Shown here piece by piece: positions 1 through 8,174 of a stretch of DNA of 54,833 bases; position 1 is the first letter of the stretch, and the number at the start of each line of letters is the position of its first letter. Below the pieces are notes generated by a model. It ran no database searches and was not told the DNA's origin. It saw only the letters and a program-made list of their open reading frames with translations. The position numbers and the translations under genes were made by a program. Where the stretch lies: contig SVQH01000019.1 of NCBI GenBank assembly GCA_015065425.1, positions 1-54,833 of the forward strand, written 5' to 3'. The DNA comes from Oscillospiraceae bacterium (GTDB taxonomy: Bacteria > Bacillota > Clostridia > Oscillospirales > Acutalibacteraceae).

Positions 1-62
1 CGTTGATAAGATTCTTTTCCATAAAAAAAAGGAAGAAAAATAAGATAAATCATATTATTTTA

Positions 63-94
63 GGGACTGTATCAAATGATACAGTCCCCTTTTT
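63..94 (+). terminator. Hairpin with T-tract, left edge
   Basis: A 12-bp perfect stem (63-74 with 77-88) is followed by five T on the plus strand. It would end a plus-strand transcript entering from outside the window; it also sits directly after the stop codon of the minus-strand phosphodiesterase, but its minus-side tail is only weakly T-rich. Bases 1-62 hold nothing I can recognise. Confidence 0.7.
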
Positions 95-926
95 ACGGTG
101 TGATTCTGTTAGTTGTGATATGTTTTATTCCGAACATATTGAGAAGGTCTGCATGAAGGGGAATATCTACTGTCCATGCGGCTGTTTCAAGTCCGCATTC
201 TTCTGCATAACTGAGAGCGTCTTTCATCTTGAAAATGTTTCCGCCGTTTATGTCAACTCCGATGTTTCCGTTTTCTTTGCAGATATCTACATCTTCTTTT
301 GTAAGATTGTTTGTAAGATACATAAGTTTAATATCTTTATTGAGTTCTCTTATTCCGAGAAGTGCTTCCATGTCAAAGGAAATAATTACTGCTGTATCGG
401 AATATTCGTATTCGTCAATAATTTCAAGAAGAGAAGCAAATGCTATCGGGTCATATCCTTTTATTTCAATAAAAGGAATAACATCACTGTTTTTAAGAAT
501 ATCAAGAGCATCGCTTAATTTCGGAAGCTTCATTTCAGGATAATTTTCAATTCCGTTTCCGTTATCTATCGTGAATTCCTGGAGTTCTTCAAAAGTGTAC
601 TCCTTTATATCACCGCTGCCATCGGTCATTTTATCAATGTTGCTGTCGTGGTTAAGTATCCATATCCCGTCTTTGGTTGTGTGAATATCAAATTCACAAC
701 CGTAAAAGCCTTCATTTACTGCACCTTCAATGGCAGGAAGGGTATTTTCAGGTAAAACAGAAGAGAAACCTCTGTGTGCAATGAATACCTGCGGTGCTTT
801 TGTGTGTGCCGTAATTGTAATTGAACTTCCTATAGGTGACTTACTCAGTTGAACAGCTGCAGTAATTCCCAGTGCGATTACAAGGACGAGAAATATGCAT
901 ATTGTCGCTTTTGTTTTCTTTTTCAT
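93..926 (-). CDS. Membrane-anchored glycerophosphodiester phosphodiesterase (GDPD)
   Basis: Predicted to hydrolyse glycerophosphodiesters to glycerol-3-phosphate and an alcohol, outside the membrane. The 277-residue protein opens with KKKTK and a hydrophobic stretch (about residues 7-26), a signal anchor or signal peptide. The GDPD TIM barrel follows: AHRGFSSVLPENT (catalytic HR and the E of PENT), CEFDIHTTKDG (metal-binding ExD) and NHD (second catalytic His). The longer reading frame begins upstream, but ATG at 926 has GGAGGT eight bases before it and follows a consensus promoter, so I start there. It is a single gene transcribed away from the SecB-like operon. A second, cytoplasmic GDPD lies at 42.9 kb. 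Substrate unknown; teichoic or lipoteichoic acid turnover products or deacylated phospholipids are possible. Confidence 0.9.
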   Translation of the reverse strand: MKKKTKATICIFLVLVIALGITAAVQLSKSPIGSSITITAHTKAPQVFIAHRGFSSVLPENTLPAIEGAVNEGFYGCEFDIHTTKDGIWILNHDSNIDKMTDGSGDIKEYTFEELQEFTIDNGNGIENYPEMKLPKLSDALDILKNSDVIPFIEIKGYDPIAFASLLEIIDEYEYSDTAVIISFDMEALLGIRELNKDIKLMYLTNNLTKEDVDICKENGNIGVDINGGNIFKMKDALSYAEECGLETAAWTVDIPLHADLLNMFGIKHITTNRITP

Positions 927-951
927 TGTGTACCTCCGGCGTTTTTTTAAT

Positions 952-980
952 ATTATATAATGAAATGTAATTTTAATCAA
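952..980 (-). promoter_or_regulatory. Sigma-A promoter of the 93-926 GDPD gene
   Basis: On the minus strand TTGATT (980-975), a 17-base spacer and TATAAT (957-952), about 26 bases before the start codon. Confidence 0.7.
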
Positions 981-1001
981 TATTATCGTAATTTTTAGCA
1001 G

Positions 1002-1030
1002 TTGTTTTTTCTTTATTGATGTGTTAAATT
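1002..1030 (+). promoter_or_regulatory. Probable promoter of the SecB-like operon
   Basis: TTGTTT (1002-1007), 17-base spacer, TAAATT (1025-1030), 29 bases before the ATG. A moderate match to consensus. Confidence 0.5.
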
Positions 1031-1059
1031 ATCTATGGTCATAAAAGGAGAGTCTTTAT

Positions 1060-1476
1060 ATGAAAGAATTTGAATTAAAAGCTACTAAGGTTGAGAATGT
1101 AGAATTTATCAATAAATTGCCTCCCAATACTAAAATTGAATTGAGCAATAAGTATTCATATAATGTAGGATATTCAAAACTTAATACATGTGCAGGAGAA
1201 TTCCGTGCTGAGATTTTTGATAAAAATTCTCCCGATACATTCAGATTGACCGTTATATATAAAGGGTTCTTTGCAACGGCACCTGATACAGAAAAAGAGA
1301 GACTTCATGTTGCTACCTACAATGCACTTTTCCCTTATGTAAGAGCATTTGTAAGTACACTTACGGTCAATTCAGGCATGCCTCCGATAAATATGCCGTT
1401 TATTGATATCTCTGAGCAGAGCATATACAGAGTTCAGATGCCCGATTTCAGGAAGGATAATGAGGAAAATTCATGA
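1060..1476 (+). CDS. SecB-like protein (preprotein chaperone fold)
   Basis: A 138-residue acidic protein. The C-terminal half carries the SecB signature region: ALFPYVRAFVSTLTVN followed by GMPPINMPFIDI, which parallels the LFPYARECITSM / FPQLNLAPVNF block of proteobacterial SecB. SecB binds unfolded polypeptides; here the client is unknown. Start: ATG with AAGGAG nine bases upstream. It is the first gene of a tight operon; its stop overlaps the next start by four bases (ATGA), so it is translationally coupled to a membrane protein of the VTT family. Firmicutes normally lack classical SecB, so this is better called SecB-like; it could be a chaperone for a toxin-antitoxin system or for exported proteins, but no toxin gene is next to it. 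Confidence 0.7.
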   Translation: MKEFELKATKVENVEFINKLPPNTKIELSNKYSYNVGYSKLNTCAGEFRAEIFDKNSPDTFRLTVIYKGFFATAPDTEKERLHVATYNALFPYVRAFVSTLTVNSGMPPINMPFIDISEQSIYRVQMPDFRKDNEENS

Positions 1477-2153
1477 AGAAAAAAGATATTGCACTTATAA
1501 TACTTCGCTGTGTGACAGCTCTCGTTCTTTTTGCTGTTGCAATCGTATATTATGAAGAACTTTCAACCATTGATGTAGGTTCCATAGTTTCTGTTACAGA
1601 CAGTCTCGGAATGATGATATGTATCATTCTTGCCATTTATCTTGTTAAAGCATTGGTATTTGTTGTACCTGCCTCTCTCGTTTATGTTGCTGTAGGAGCA
1701 ATAATGAGTCCGTTTGTTGCTGTTGCCGTAAATCTTACCGGTATTTTCATTGAAGTCAGCGTAACTTATTTTCTCGGAAGATTTCTTGGTAAAGATGCTG
1801 TTTATTCGCTTCTCTCCAAAAAGGAAATCGGCAGAAAAATACTCAGCAAGGATATCGGAAACAAGGCAAGTGTACTTGTTGGAATACGTGCAATACCTGC
1901 ATTCCCCATAGATTTTATAAGCCTGTTCTACGGTGCATCCGGATGTAAATATTTTAAGTATGCCTTGCTTTCCGTTGCCGGGATTTCATGGAGAGTTATA
2001 CTGTTTACAATACTCGGTGACGCAATATTCAAGTGGATACCCATGGATAAAATAATCCTTGTTGCAATTTGTCTTATTCCGGTTGGGGTTGTTTATTATC
2101 TTCTTAAGAAATTCCGTTTTGATGTAAAAAAACAGGAACGCAAAAAAGCCTGA
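1473..2153 (+). CDS. VTT/TVP38-TMEM64 family membrane protein
   Basis: A 226-residue polytopic membrane protein with about five or six hydrophobic segments (around residues 8-25, 45-65, 70-95, 140-160, 175-205). The central segment has the family pattern: PASLVYVAVGAIMSPFVAV, then the re-entrant GIFIEVSVTYFLGRFLGKD and later RAIPAFPIDFISLFYGAS, which fits the F/Y-hG-R and P-x-x-x-x-N/D-x-x-x-G-x-S/T elements of DedA/VTT proteins. DedA/VTT proteins are lipid scramblases or undecaprenyl-phosphate/phosphatidylethanolamine flippases; the role here is not shown. It overlaps the SecB-like gene by four bases and is followed 15 bases later by a GH4 gene. Confidence 0.85.
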   Translation: MKKKDIALIILRCVTALVLFAVAIVYYEELSTIDVGSIVSVTDSLGMMICIILAIYLVKALVFVVPASLVYVAVGAIMSPFVAVAVNLTGIFIEVSVTYFLGRFLGKDAVYSLLSKKEIGRKILSKDIGNKASVLVGIRAIPAFPIDFISLFYGASGCKYFKYALLSVAGISWRVILFTILGDAIFKWIPMDKIILVAICLIPVGVVYYLLKKFRFDVKKQERKKA

Positions 2154-2168
2154 TAAGGAGCATTTCTT

Positions 2169-3542
2169 ATGAAACTTACTGTTATTGGGGGCGGAGGAGT
2201 CCGTTCCATGTTCCTTGCAAAATCTATAGCTCAAAGTGCAGCAAAGCTCGGCATTGACGAGCTTTGTTTTATGGATAATGACAGTATAAAGCTGAATATT
2301 TTCGGAAAAATGGCAAAAAGAGTCGCTGGAATGATATGTCCGTCTTTAAGTTTTTCTTTGACAACTGACAGTGTTGAGGCTGTAACAGATGCCGATTATG
2401 TAATTACAACCATCCGTGTCGGAGGAGATATAATGCGTGTAAGAGATGAACGCATAGCTCTCAGTAAAGGAGTACTCGGACAGGAAACAACAGGTGCTGC
2501 AGGCTTCAGTTTTGCAATGAGAAGCATTCCGGTACTTATAAAATATTGTGAAGAAATCAAAAAATATGCAAAAAAGAATGTAAAGATGTTTAACTTTACA
2601 AATCCTGCAGGCTTGGTTTCTCAGGCACTTTCCGATAAAGGCTTTGACTTTACATACGGAATATGTGATGCACCCTCGGGAATGCTTAATTCTTTCGCTG
2701 TATTGCTGGGTGTTGAATCTCAGAGAGTATACGGAGATATCTACGGTTTGAACCATCTTTCATTTTTCAACAGAATTACTCTGGACGGGGAAGATGTCCT
2801 GAATCGTATAATCACAGATAACAGAGCTTATGAGGAGACAGATCTCAGATATTTTTCAAAGTCAATGCTTCTTGAAAAAGGATTTATTCCCAACGAATAT
2901 CTCTACTATTTTTTTTACAGAGAATCTGCTGTTGAAAATATACTTGCAGCCAAAAAGACAAGAGGCGAACAGATAGCTGAAATCAATGAAGCTATGATTA
3001 AGGAACTCTCTCTCATTGATATAGACAGAGATTTTGATACTGCTCTTGAAATTTTTGAGAAGTATTACGGTATGAGAGAAAATTCTTATATGGCGAGTGA
3101 AACCGGTGTCACTCGGAAAAACAAGTGGCGATTTGACCCGTTTTCGGAAGATGCAGGTGGGTATGCCGGAGTTGCTTTGAGGTTCATTGATATTATAGAA
3201 AACGGAAAATCGGGAGAAATGATATTCTGCACAAAGAATAACGGTGCTCTTTCATGGCTTTATGATGACGATATTGTGGAAATTACCTGTGAAATTTCAG
3301 AAAACTCAATCAAAGGAAAAAAGTTTGATGAGACAAATACCGATGCTTATGCAAGAGAGCTTATCAGACGCATGAAGGTATATGAGAGAGAGGCAGCTAC
3401 TGCCATACTTTCCTGTGACAGGCAGAAAGCTGTAGATGCCATAGCTTTGCACCCGCTTGTTGAATCATATAACATCGCAAACAAACTTGTAGATGAATAT
3501 ATCTGTCTTAATAAAGATTATATTTCCGGATGGGATAAATGA
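2169..3542 (+). CDS. Glycoside hydrolase family 4 enzyme (NAD- and metal-dependent)
   Basis: GH4 enzymes cleave glycosidic bonds by an NAD+- and Mn2+-dependent redox-elimination mechanism, usually on 6-phospho-glucosides or on galacturonides. The 457-residue protein starts with the Rossmann motif VIGGGGVRS, then IRVGGDIMRVRDERI, GQETTGAAGF, NFTNPAGLV, the metal-ligand Cys in ICDAPSG and the metal-ligand His in GLNHLSF, all in family order. Length is normal for the family. AAGGAG precedes the ATG. The INPAG/CDAPSG pattern resembles 6-phospho-beta-glucosidases, so that is my best guess, but no PTS gene accompanies it in the window, so the phosphorylated substrate would come from elsewhere. Confidence 0.88.
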   Translation: MKLTVIGGGGVRSMFLAKSIAQSAAKLGIDELCFMDNDSIKLNIFGKMAKRVAGMICPSLSFSLTTDSVEAVTDADYVITTIRVGGDIMRVRDERIALSKGVLGQETTGAAGFSFAMRSIPVLIKYCEEIKKYAKKNVKMFNFTNPAGLVSQALSDKGFDFTYGICDAPSGMLNSFAVLLGVESQRVYGDIYGLNHLSFFNRITLDGEDVLNRIITDNRAYEETDLRYFSKSMLLEKGFIPNEYLYYFFYRESAVENILAAKKTRGEQIAEINEAMIKELSLIDIDRDFDTALEIFEKYYGMRENSYMASETGVTRKNKWRFDPFSEDAGGYAGVALRFIDIIENGKSGEMIFCTKNNGALSWLYDDDIVEITCEISENSIKGKKFDETNTDAYARELIRRMKVYEREAATAILSCDRQKAVDAIALHPLVESYNIANKLVDEYICLNKDYISGWDK

Positions 3543-3570
3543 ATCCTGACAGTACTTTTGAGTTTGTTTT

Positions 3571-3614
3571 AATATAAATAAAACAGCCGTAAATTCAATT
3601 ACGAATTTACGGCT
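3571..3614 (-). terminator. Terminator of nagB
   Basis: An 11-bp perfect stem (3585-3595 with 3604-3614), eight-base loop. The minus-strand side runs into GTTTTATTTAT, so it ends the nagB transcript. Confidence 0.75.
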
Positions 3615-3619
3615 TAAGT

Positions 3620-4342
3620 TTATAAAAGCTTTGCAGCTTCTTTGTCTATAAGAAGTATTGCATCTGAATGGTTTTTAAGAACAGAAGCAGGACAGATAGG
3701 AGTAACTTCTCCGTCAACTGTAGCCTTAATTGCATCAGCCTTTGCTTCACCTGTTGCTATAAGAACAATTTTCTTTGCTTTCATAATTGAATTGATGCCC
3801 ATTGTGAGAGCGAATCTCGGCATAGAATCATTTTCAAAGTAAATGCTGTTTGATTTGATGGTGCTGTCGGTAAGTTTTACCTTGAATGTACCGTCAGAGA
3901 AAGAGTCGCTGGGTTCATTGAAGCCAATGTGACCGTTAGTTCCGATTCCGAGAAGCTGAATATCAATTCCGCCTGCCTCATCAATGGCTGCATCAAAATC
4001 TGCTGCTTCCTTATCCGCATCTGCTGCGTTGCCGTCAAGAATATGTACGTTTTCTTCTTTGATATCTACATAATTGAATAAATTTTCATGCATGAAAGTA
4101 TAATAGCTGTTTTTGTCATCTCTGGGAAGATCGCAATATTCATCAAGATTGAATGTTTTAACCTGTGAAAAACTGATTTCACCGTTTTTGCACTTTTTAA
4201 TAAGCTCATTATATGTTTTTACAGGTGATGCACCTGTTGCAAGACCGAGTACGCTGTCGGGCTTTTTTATAAGCTGTTCTGCAAATATTTCAGCACAGGC
4301 TGCAGCGATTTCTTCTGCTGTATTAAAAATTTTTACCTCCAT
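3620..4342 (-). CDS. nagB: Glucosamine-6-phosphate deaminase
   Basis: Converts glucosamine-6-phosphate to fructose-6-phosphate and ammonia, linking amino-sugar catabolism to glycolysis. The 240-residue protein has GLATGASPVKTY (phosphosugar binding), NLDEYCDLPRDDKNSYYTFM with the catalytic Asp, and LLGIGTNGHIGFNEP, all diagnostic for NagB. A longer frame exists, but ATG at 4342 has GGAGGT seven bases upstream and gives the canonical N-terminus. Monocistronic: no nagA or GntR regulator beside it. It has a perfect consensus promoter, suggesting constant high expression unless an unseen operator acts. Confidence 0.97.
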   Translation of the reverse strand: MEVKIFNTAEEIAAACAEIFAEQLIKKPDSVLGLATGASPVKTYNELIKKCKNGEISFSQVKTFNLDEYCDLPRDDKNSYYTFMHENLFNYVDIKEENVHILDGNAADADKEAADFDAAIDEAGGIDIQLLGIGTNGHIGFNEPSDSFSDGTFKVKLTDSTIKSNSIYFENDSMPRFALTMGINSIMKAKKIVLIATGEAKADAIKATVDGEVTPICPASVLKNHSDAILLIDKEAAKLL

Positions 4343-4373
4343 TAAGGCTACCTCCAAATATTTAATTATATTA

Positions 4374-4402
4374 ATTATAAACTTACTTATGTTTATTGTC
4401 AA
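4374..4402 (-). promoter_or_regulatory. Perfect consensus promoter of nagB
   Basis: TTGACA (4402-4397), exactly 17 bases, TATAAT (4379-4374) on the minus strand: a full 12/12 match to sigma-A consensus. Confidence 0.85.
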
Positions 4403-4437
4403 TATAAATAATACTAATCTAAATAATCGAAAAATGC

Positions 4438-4466
4438 TTGTAATTAATACTTTGTTATGATAAAAT
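4438..4466 (+). promoter_or_regulatory. Promoter of the DivIVA-like gene
   Basis: TTGTAA (4438-4443), 17-base spacer, TAAAAT (4461-4466), 31 bases before the start codon. It is back to back with the nagB promoter. Confidence 0.6.
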
Positions 4467-4497
4467 TAATTAAATATAAAAGTGGGGGCAAAATGAT

Positions 4498-5169
4498 ATG
4501 TCTGAAAATTATTCTTTCCGTTCTGCCATGGGCGGATTTAACAGAAATGATGTTATTTCATACATTGAAAAGATTTTAGCTGAAAAAAATTGTCTTGTTG
4601 CTAAATTGCAGGAGGCAGAAAAAGTTAATTCTCAGCTTAAAAATGAGGTACAATGTCTGAAAAAAGATAATGAATCTCTTAATACTGAGCTCAGTGAAGC
4701 AAAAGCAAAAATTGAAGACAGCAACAAGTGTGACGAATGTGATATCGCAAAAAAATATGAAGCTCATCTCGGTGCTGCCATGCTTGATGCTAAGAGATTT
4801 TCCGATACTCTTGTAAAAGAAGCAAATGAAAAGGCTTTCGGAATTTTTGATGAAGCTTACAAAAAAGCCGATGTTACCGCAGTGAATGCAGGTAAACTTT
4901 CAGCAGAAATTGTTGATCTCAATTCTCAGTTTAATCGTTATTTCAAAATGCTTCTTGACAATATCAAAGGACTTGAAAAGTCCCTTGACACATTCAAGGG
5001 GGATGTCAAATCTGCAAAGCTTCCTTTTGCCTGTAACGAAAAACTCGTCACAGAAACCATTGACAGTATAGCTGATAAAAGCCGCAGTGCAGAGCAGGAA
5101 ATTTTCCGTCCCCACCGTGATATAAATTTTGATGATGCTGATGAGTTTGATATAAGAGTTGATATCTGA
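4498..5169 (+). CDS. DivIVA-like coiled-coil protein
   Basis: A 223-residue charged protein with no membrane segment. The N-terminus (FRSAMGGFNRNDVISYIEKI) matches the DivIVA N-terminal lipid-binding motif, in which a G-Y/F-x-R/K-x-x-V turn is followed by the first coiled coil. Residues about 22-75 are heptad-rich coiled coil, and a second helical stretch covers about 85-165. DivIVA proteins sit at curved membranes at the pole or septum and recruit partners. The tail is acidic (NFDDADEFDIRVDI). The ATG at 4498 is in frame and GGGGG lies before it; an earlier ATG at 4493 is out of frame. Its stop overlaps the start of the fumarase-like gene by one base (TGATG). I do not know its specific partner. 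Confidence 0.7.
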   Translation: MSENYSFRSAMGGFNRNDVISYIEKILAEKNCLVAKLQEAEKVNSQLKNEVQCLKKDNESLNTELSEAKAKIEDSNKCDECDIAKKYEAHLGAAMLDAKRFSDTLVKEANEKAFGIFDEAYKKADVTAVNAGKLSAEIVDLNSQFNRYFKMLLDNIKGLEKSLDTFKGDVKSAKLPFACNEKLVTETIDSIADKSRSAEQEIFRPHRDINFDDADEFDIRVDI

Positions 5170-5699
5170 TGGCAAAGTATTATATTAATACATCTGAGCT
5201 CAGTGACTTTACTGCAAAATTAAAAACAGGGGACAGGGTGTATCTCAGCGGTACGGTTTATACTGCCCGTGATGCGGCACACAGTGCCGTATTCAGAATG
5301 CTTGATAACGGAGAAAAGCTTCCCTTTGATATAAAGGGTGCTGTGATTTATTATGCCGGTCCTACTCCTACAAACGACAGAGGCAGAATAGGCAGTTTCG
5401 GACCTACGACATCTTCAAGAATGGATGCATTTTCTCCCCGTCTTCTGGATCTCGGTCTTCTTGCCATGATAGGTAAAGGAAACAGAAGTGCTGAAGTTGT
5501 GAAAGCTATAAAACGCAATAATGCTGTTTATTTTTGTGCAGGCGGCGGTCTTGGTGCTCTTATCAGTAAAAGTATAATATCCTCTGAGGTTATTGCTTTT
5601 CCGGAACTTGGTTGTGAGAGTATAAAAAAGCTTGAAATTTCAGATATGCCCCTTATAACAGCCATTGACTGTTCGGGTAACAGCATTTTTGACAGATAA
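5169..5699 (+). CDS. Class I fumarate hydratase / tartrate dehydratase beta subunit, orphan
   Basis: A 176-residue stand-alone beta subunit (Fumerase_C) of iron-sulfur fumarase. Signatures: LSGTVYTARDAAHSAVF, then YYAGPTPT followed by GSFGPTTSSRMD, which shape the substrate site in FumA/FumB C-terminal domains. In the two-subunit enzymes the alpha subunit carries the [4Fe-4S] cluster and is usually encoded next door; here the upstream neighbour is a DivIVA-like gene and the downstream one is pcrA, so no alpha subunit is present in this window. It may pair with an alpha subunit encoded elsewhere, or act alone. Translationally coupled to the upstream gene (TGATG). Confidence 0.85.
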   Translation: MAKYYINTSELSDFTAKLKTGDRVYLSGTVYTARDAAHSAVFRMLDNGEKLPFDIKGAVIYYAGPTPTNDRGRIGSFGPTTSSRMDAFSPRLLDLGLLAMIGKGNRSAEVVKAIKRNNAVYFCAGGGLGALISKSIISSEVIAFPELGCESIKKLEISDMPLITAIDCSGNSIFDR

Positions 5700-5712
5700 A
5701 CAAGGTGAGAAC

Positions 5713-8139
5713 ATGTCCCATAAGATAATTGAAATCAGAAAAAAAATAATTGAAAAAGACTTTTCAAGAATGAACAGTATGCAGTTTTCGGCAGTGACCA
5801 CGGTTAAGGGGCCACTGCTTATTCTTGCAGGTGCCGGAAGCGGAAAAACCACCGTTATTGTTAACAGAATAATCAATCTGATAAAATACGGAAATGCATA
5901 TAATTCGGATAAGGCAACTGTCGGATTTGTTAAAGAAGCTGAGAGCAAGCTTATGCGATATCTTGAGGGGGACAGTTCTGTTTATGAGGAGATACGTCAT
6001 ATTCTCAGCGTTGATGCTCCTGAACCCTGGCAGATACTTGCAATTACATTTACCAATAAAGCCGCAGATGAACTTAAAGAGCGTCTTGTAAATTCACTTG
6101 GTGATGTAGGTAATGATATCTGGGCAAGTACCTTTCATTCAGCCTGTGTAAGAATACTAAGACGTTTCGGTGACAGGCTCGGGTATACATCTCATTTTAC
6201 CATATATGATACGGACGATTCAAAAAGAGTCATTAAAGAATGTCAGCGTCAGCTTAATATAGATGATAAATTCCTTCCGCATAAATCTGTTATGAACGAA
6301 ATAAGCAGAGCGAAGGATTCTCTTGTCGGTCCTGAAGAATATAAAAAAGAAGCCGCCGGTGATATTAGAAGAAATGATATTGCAAGGATATATACTTTGT
6401 ATCAGCAGCTTCTTAAAAATGCTGATGCCATGGATTTTGATGATATAATCGTTAATACCGTAAATCTTCTTAAATCAGACAGGGAAGTGCTTGATTATTA
6501 TCAGAATCGGTTCAGATATATAATGGTGGATGAGTACCAGGATACCAACCACGCACAGTATGTTCTTGTAAGCCTTCTTGCGGGCGGACACAATAATCTG
6601 TGTGTTGTGGGTGATGATGACCAGAGTATTTACAGCTTCCGCGGTGCTACCATAGAAAACATTCTCAGCTTTGAAGAGCAGTTTTCAGATGCTGTTGTTA
6701 TAAGGCTTGAAGAAAACTATCGTTCAACTCAGACAATTCTTGATGCTGCCAATGCCGTTATTGCAAATAATAACGGCAGAAAAGGTAAAAATCTGTGGAC
6801 TTCACAGGGAAAAGGCGACAAGATAACGCTGAAATTTTTGTATGATGATATTTCAGAAGGTAACTTTGTTGCAGATACCATTATGGATAATGCTTCGGAA
6901 AAGGTATCTTTTTCCGACCATGCAGTGCTGTACAGAATGAATTCACAGTCCAATATAATTGAACGTGCTCTGGTAAAATCAGGTATTCCTTACAGAATAA
7001 TCGGCGGTCACAGATTCTATGACAGAAAAGAAATAAAAGATGCTTTGTCTTATCTCGCAGTTGTTTCAAATCCCAATGATAACATACGTCTCAGACGTAT
7101 TATAAATGAACCCAAAAGAGGAATAGGTGAGACAACGGTTAATAATCTTTTTGAAATATCATATCGTCTCGGTGAGAGTGTTTTTGAAATAATGGATACC
7201 TCAGATGAATATTCAGCCTTGTCAAGAAGCTCATCAAAATTGAAACTTTTTGCACGGATGATAAGATATTTTTCTGACCTTAGGGAACAGAATTCTCTTG
7301 CTCAGCTTTTCAGAATAATCATGAATGAGTCAGGGTACATAGAAGCACTCGCTTCCGATGAAAAGAAGGATGAACGTCTTGAAAACCTTGATGAACTTTA
7401 TTCTACAATAGCAAGATATGAAGAAGAAAACGGGGACTATGCCACGCTTGAAGGGTTTCTTGAGGAAGTTGCCCTTCTTTCTGATATCGATAATTATAAT
7501 TCAGAGCTTGATACTGTTACTCTTATGACACTTCATTCTGCAAAAGGACTTGAATTTCCTCATGTTTTTATAGTCGGAATGGAAAACGGTATTTTCCCGT
7601 CCATGCAGTCTGTCAGTGAACCTTTCCAGCTTGAAGAGGAAAGAAGACTTGCTTATGTCGGTATTACGAGAGCTAAGGAAAAATTGTATCTTACCGGGGC
7701 AAAAAGCAGAATGCAGTTCGGAAAAACCTGTATGAATCCCCCGTCAAGATTTATCAGTGAAATTCCTCAGGAACTTATTGACGGTGCGGATGAACTTAAT
7801 TCTCCCGTAAGATCCCGTTTTGCAGACGAATACGGTTACGGTTATTCGGCATCTTACAGTAACGGTTTTTCTTATTCAAAAGAAAATTCGTTTAATAAGT
7901 CATCGGCTGATATAATAAAACCCGAAATCGATATACTTGATTCCGTAAAAGGAATAAGCAGGAATGCGGATAACGGTGTAGAACTCAAAAAAGGTGACAG
8001 TGTCATGCATAAAAAATTCGGCAGAGGACTCGTACTTGGTATGCAGCCTCTCGGTAATGATGTTTTGCTTGAAGTTGCTTTTGAAAGTGTCGGTACAAAA
8101 AAACTTATGAAGAAAATGGCACGACTTGAAAAAATTTAA
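5713..8139 (+). CDS. pcrA: ATP-dependent DNA helicase PcrA/UvrD, superfamily 1A
   Basis: A 3'-5' DNA helicase for repair and removal of blocked transcription and recombination complexes. 808 residues from ATG 5713 (AAGGTG upstream); the longer frame from 5665 lacks a ribosome site and overlaps the previous gene. Motifs in order: Q-motif region NSMQFSAV, Walker A GAGSGKTT (about residue 38), TFTNKAADEL, TFHSACVRILRR, DEYQDTNHAQ (motif II), GDDDQSIYSFRGA (III), ENYRSTQ (IV), TLHSAKGLEFPHVF (V) and EERRLAYVGITRAKEKL (VI). A Tudor-like C-terminal domain (VMHKKFGRGLVLG onward) is the RNA-polymerase-contacting module of PcrA. Odd: an insert of roughly 35 residues (NAYNSDKATVGF to SVDAPEP) between motifs I and Ia. 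Confidence 0.96.
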   Translation: MSHKIIEIRKKIIEKDFSRMNSMQFSAVTTVKGPLLILAGAGSGKTTVIVNRIINLIKYGNAYNSDKATVGFVKEAESKLMRYLEGDSSVYEEIRHILSVDAPEPWQILAITFTNKAADELKERLVNSLGDVGNDIWASTFHSACVRILRRFGDRLGYTSHFTIYDTDDSKRVIKECQRQLNIDDKFLPHKSVMNEISRAKDSLVGPEEYKKEAAGDIRRNDIARIYTLYQQLLKNADAMDFDDIIVNTVNLLKSDREVLDYYQNRFRYIMVDEYQDTNHAQYVLVSLLAGGHNNLCVVGDDDQSIYSFRGATIENILSFEEQFSDAVVIRLEENYRSTQTILDAANAVIANNNGRKGKNLWTSQGKGDKITLKFLYDDISEGNFVADTIMDNASEKVSFSDHAVLYRMNSQSNIIERALVKSGIPYRIIGGHRFYDRKEIKDALSYLAVVSNPNDNIRLRRIINEPKRGIGETTVNNLFEISYRLGESVFEIMDTSDEYSALSRSSSKLKLFARMIRYFSDLREQNSLAQLFRIIMNESGYIEALASDEKKDERLENLDELYSTIARYEEENGDYATLEGFLEEVALLSDIDNYNSELDTVTLMTLHSAKGLEFPHVFIVGMENGIFPSMQSVSEPFQLEEERRLAYVGITRAKEKLYLTGAKSRMQFGKTCMNPPSRFISEIPQELIDGADELNSPVRSRFADEYGYGYSASYSNGFSYSKENSFNKSSADIIKPEIDILDSVKGISRNADNGVELKKGDSVMHKKFGRGLVLGMQPLGNDVLLEVAFESVGTKKLMKKMARLEKI

Positions 8140-8163
8140 TGCCCTCAGTAATCCCGAGGGCAT
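8131..8163. terminator. Shared bidirectional terminator of pcrA and rodA
   Basis: An 8-bp stem (8139-8146 with 8156-8163) that overlaps the pcrA stop codon. On the minus strand it continues into TAAATTTTTTC, so it mainly ends the rodA message. Confidence 0.7.
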
Positions 8164-8174
8164 TTCAGTGAATG

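Noticed and set aside
3-518. Plus-strand frame of 171 residues at the left end
   Set aside because: It is the antisense shadow of the GDPD gene, with low-complexity Phe/Ile/Cys-rich sequence and no start signals.
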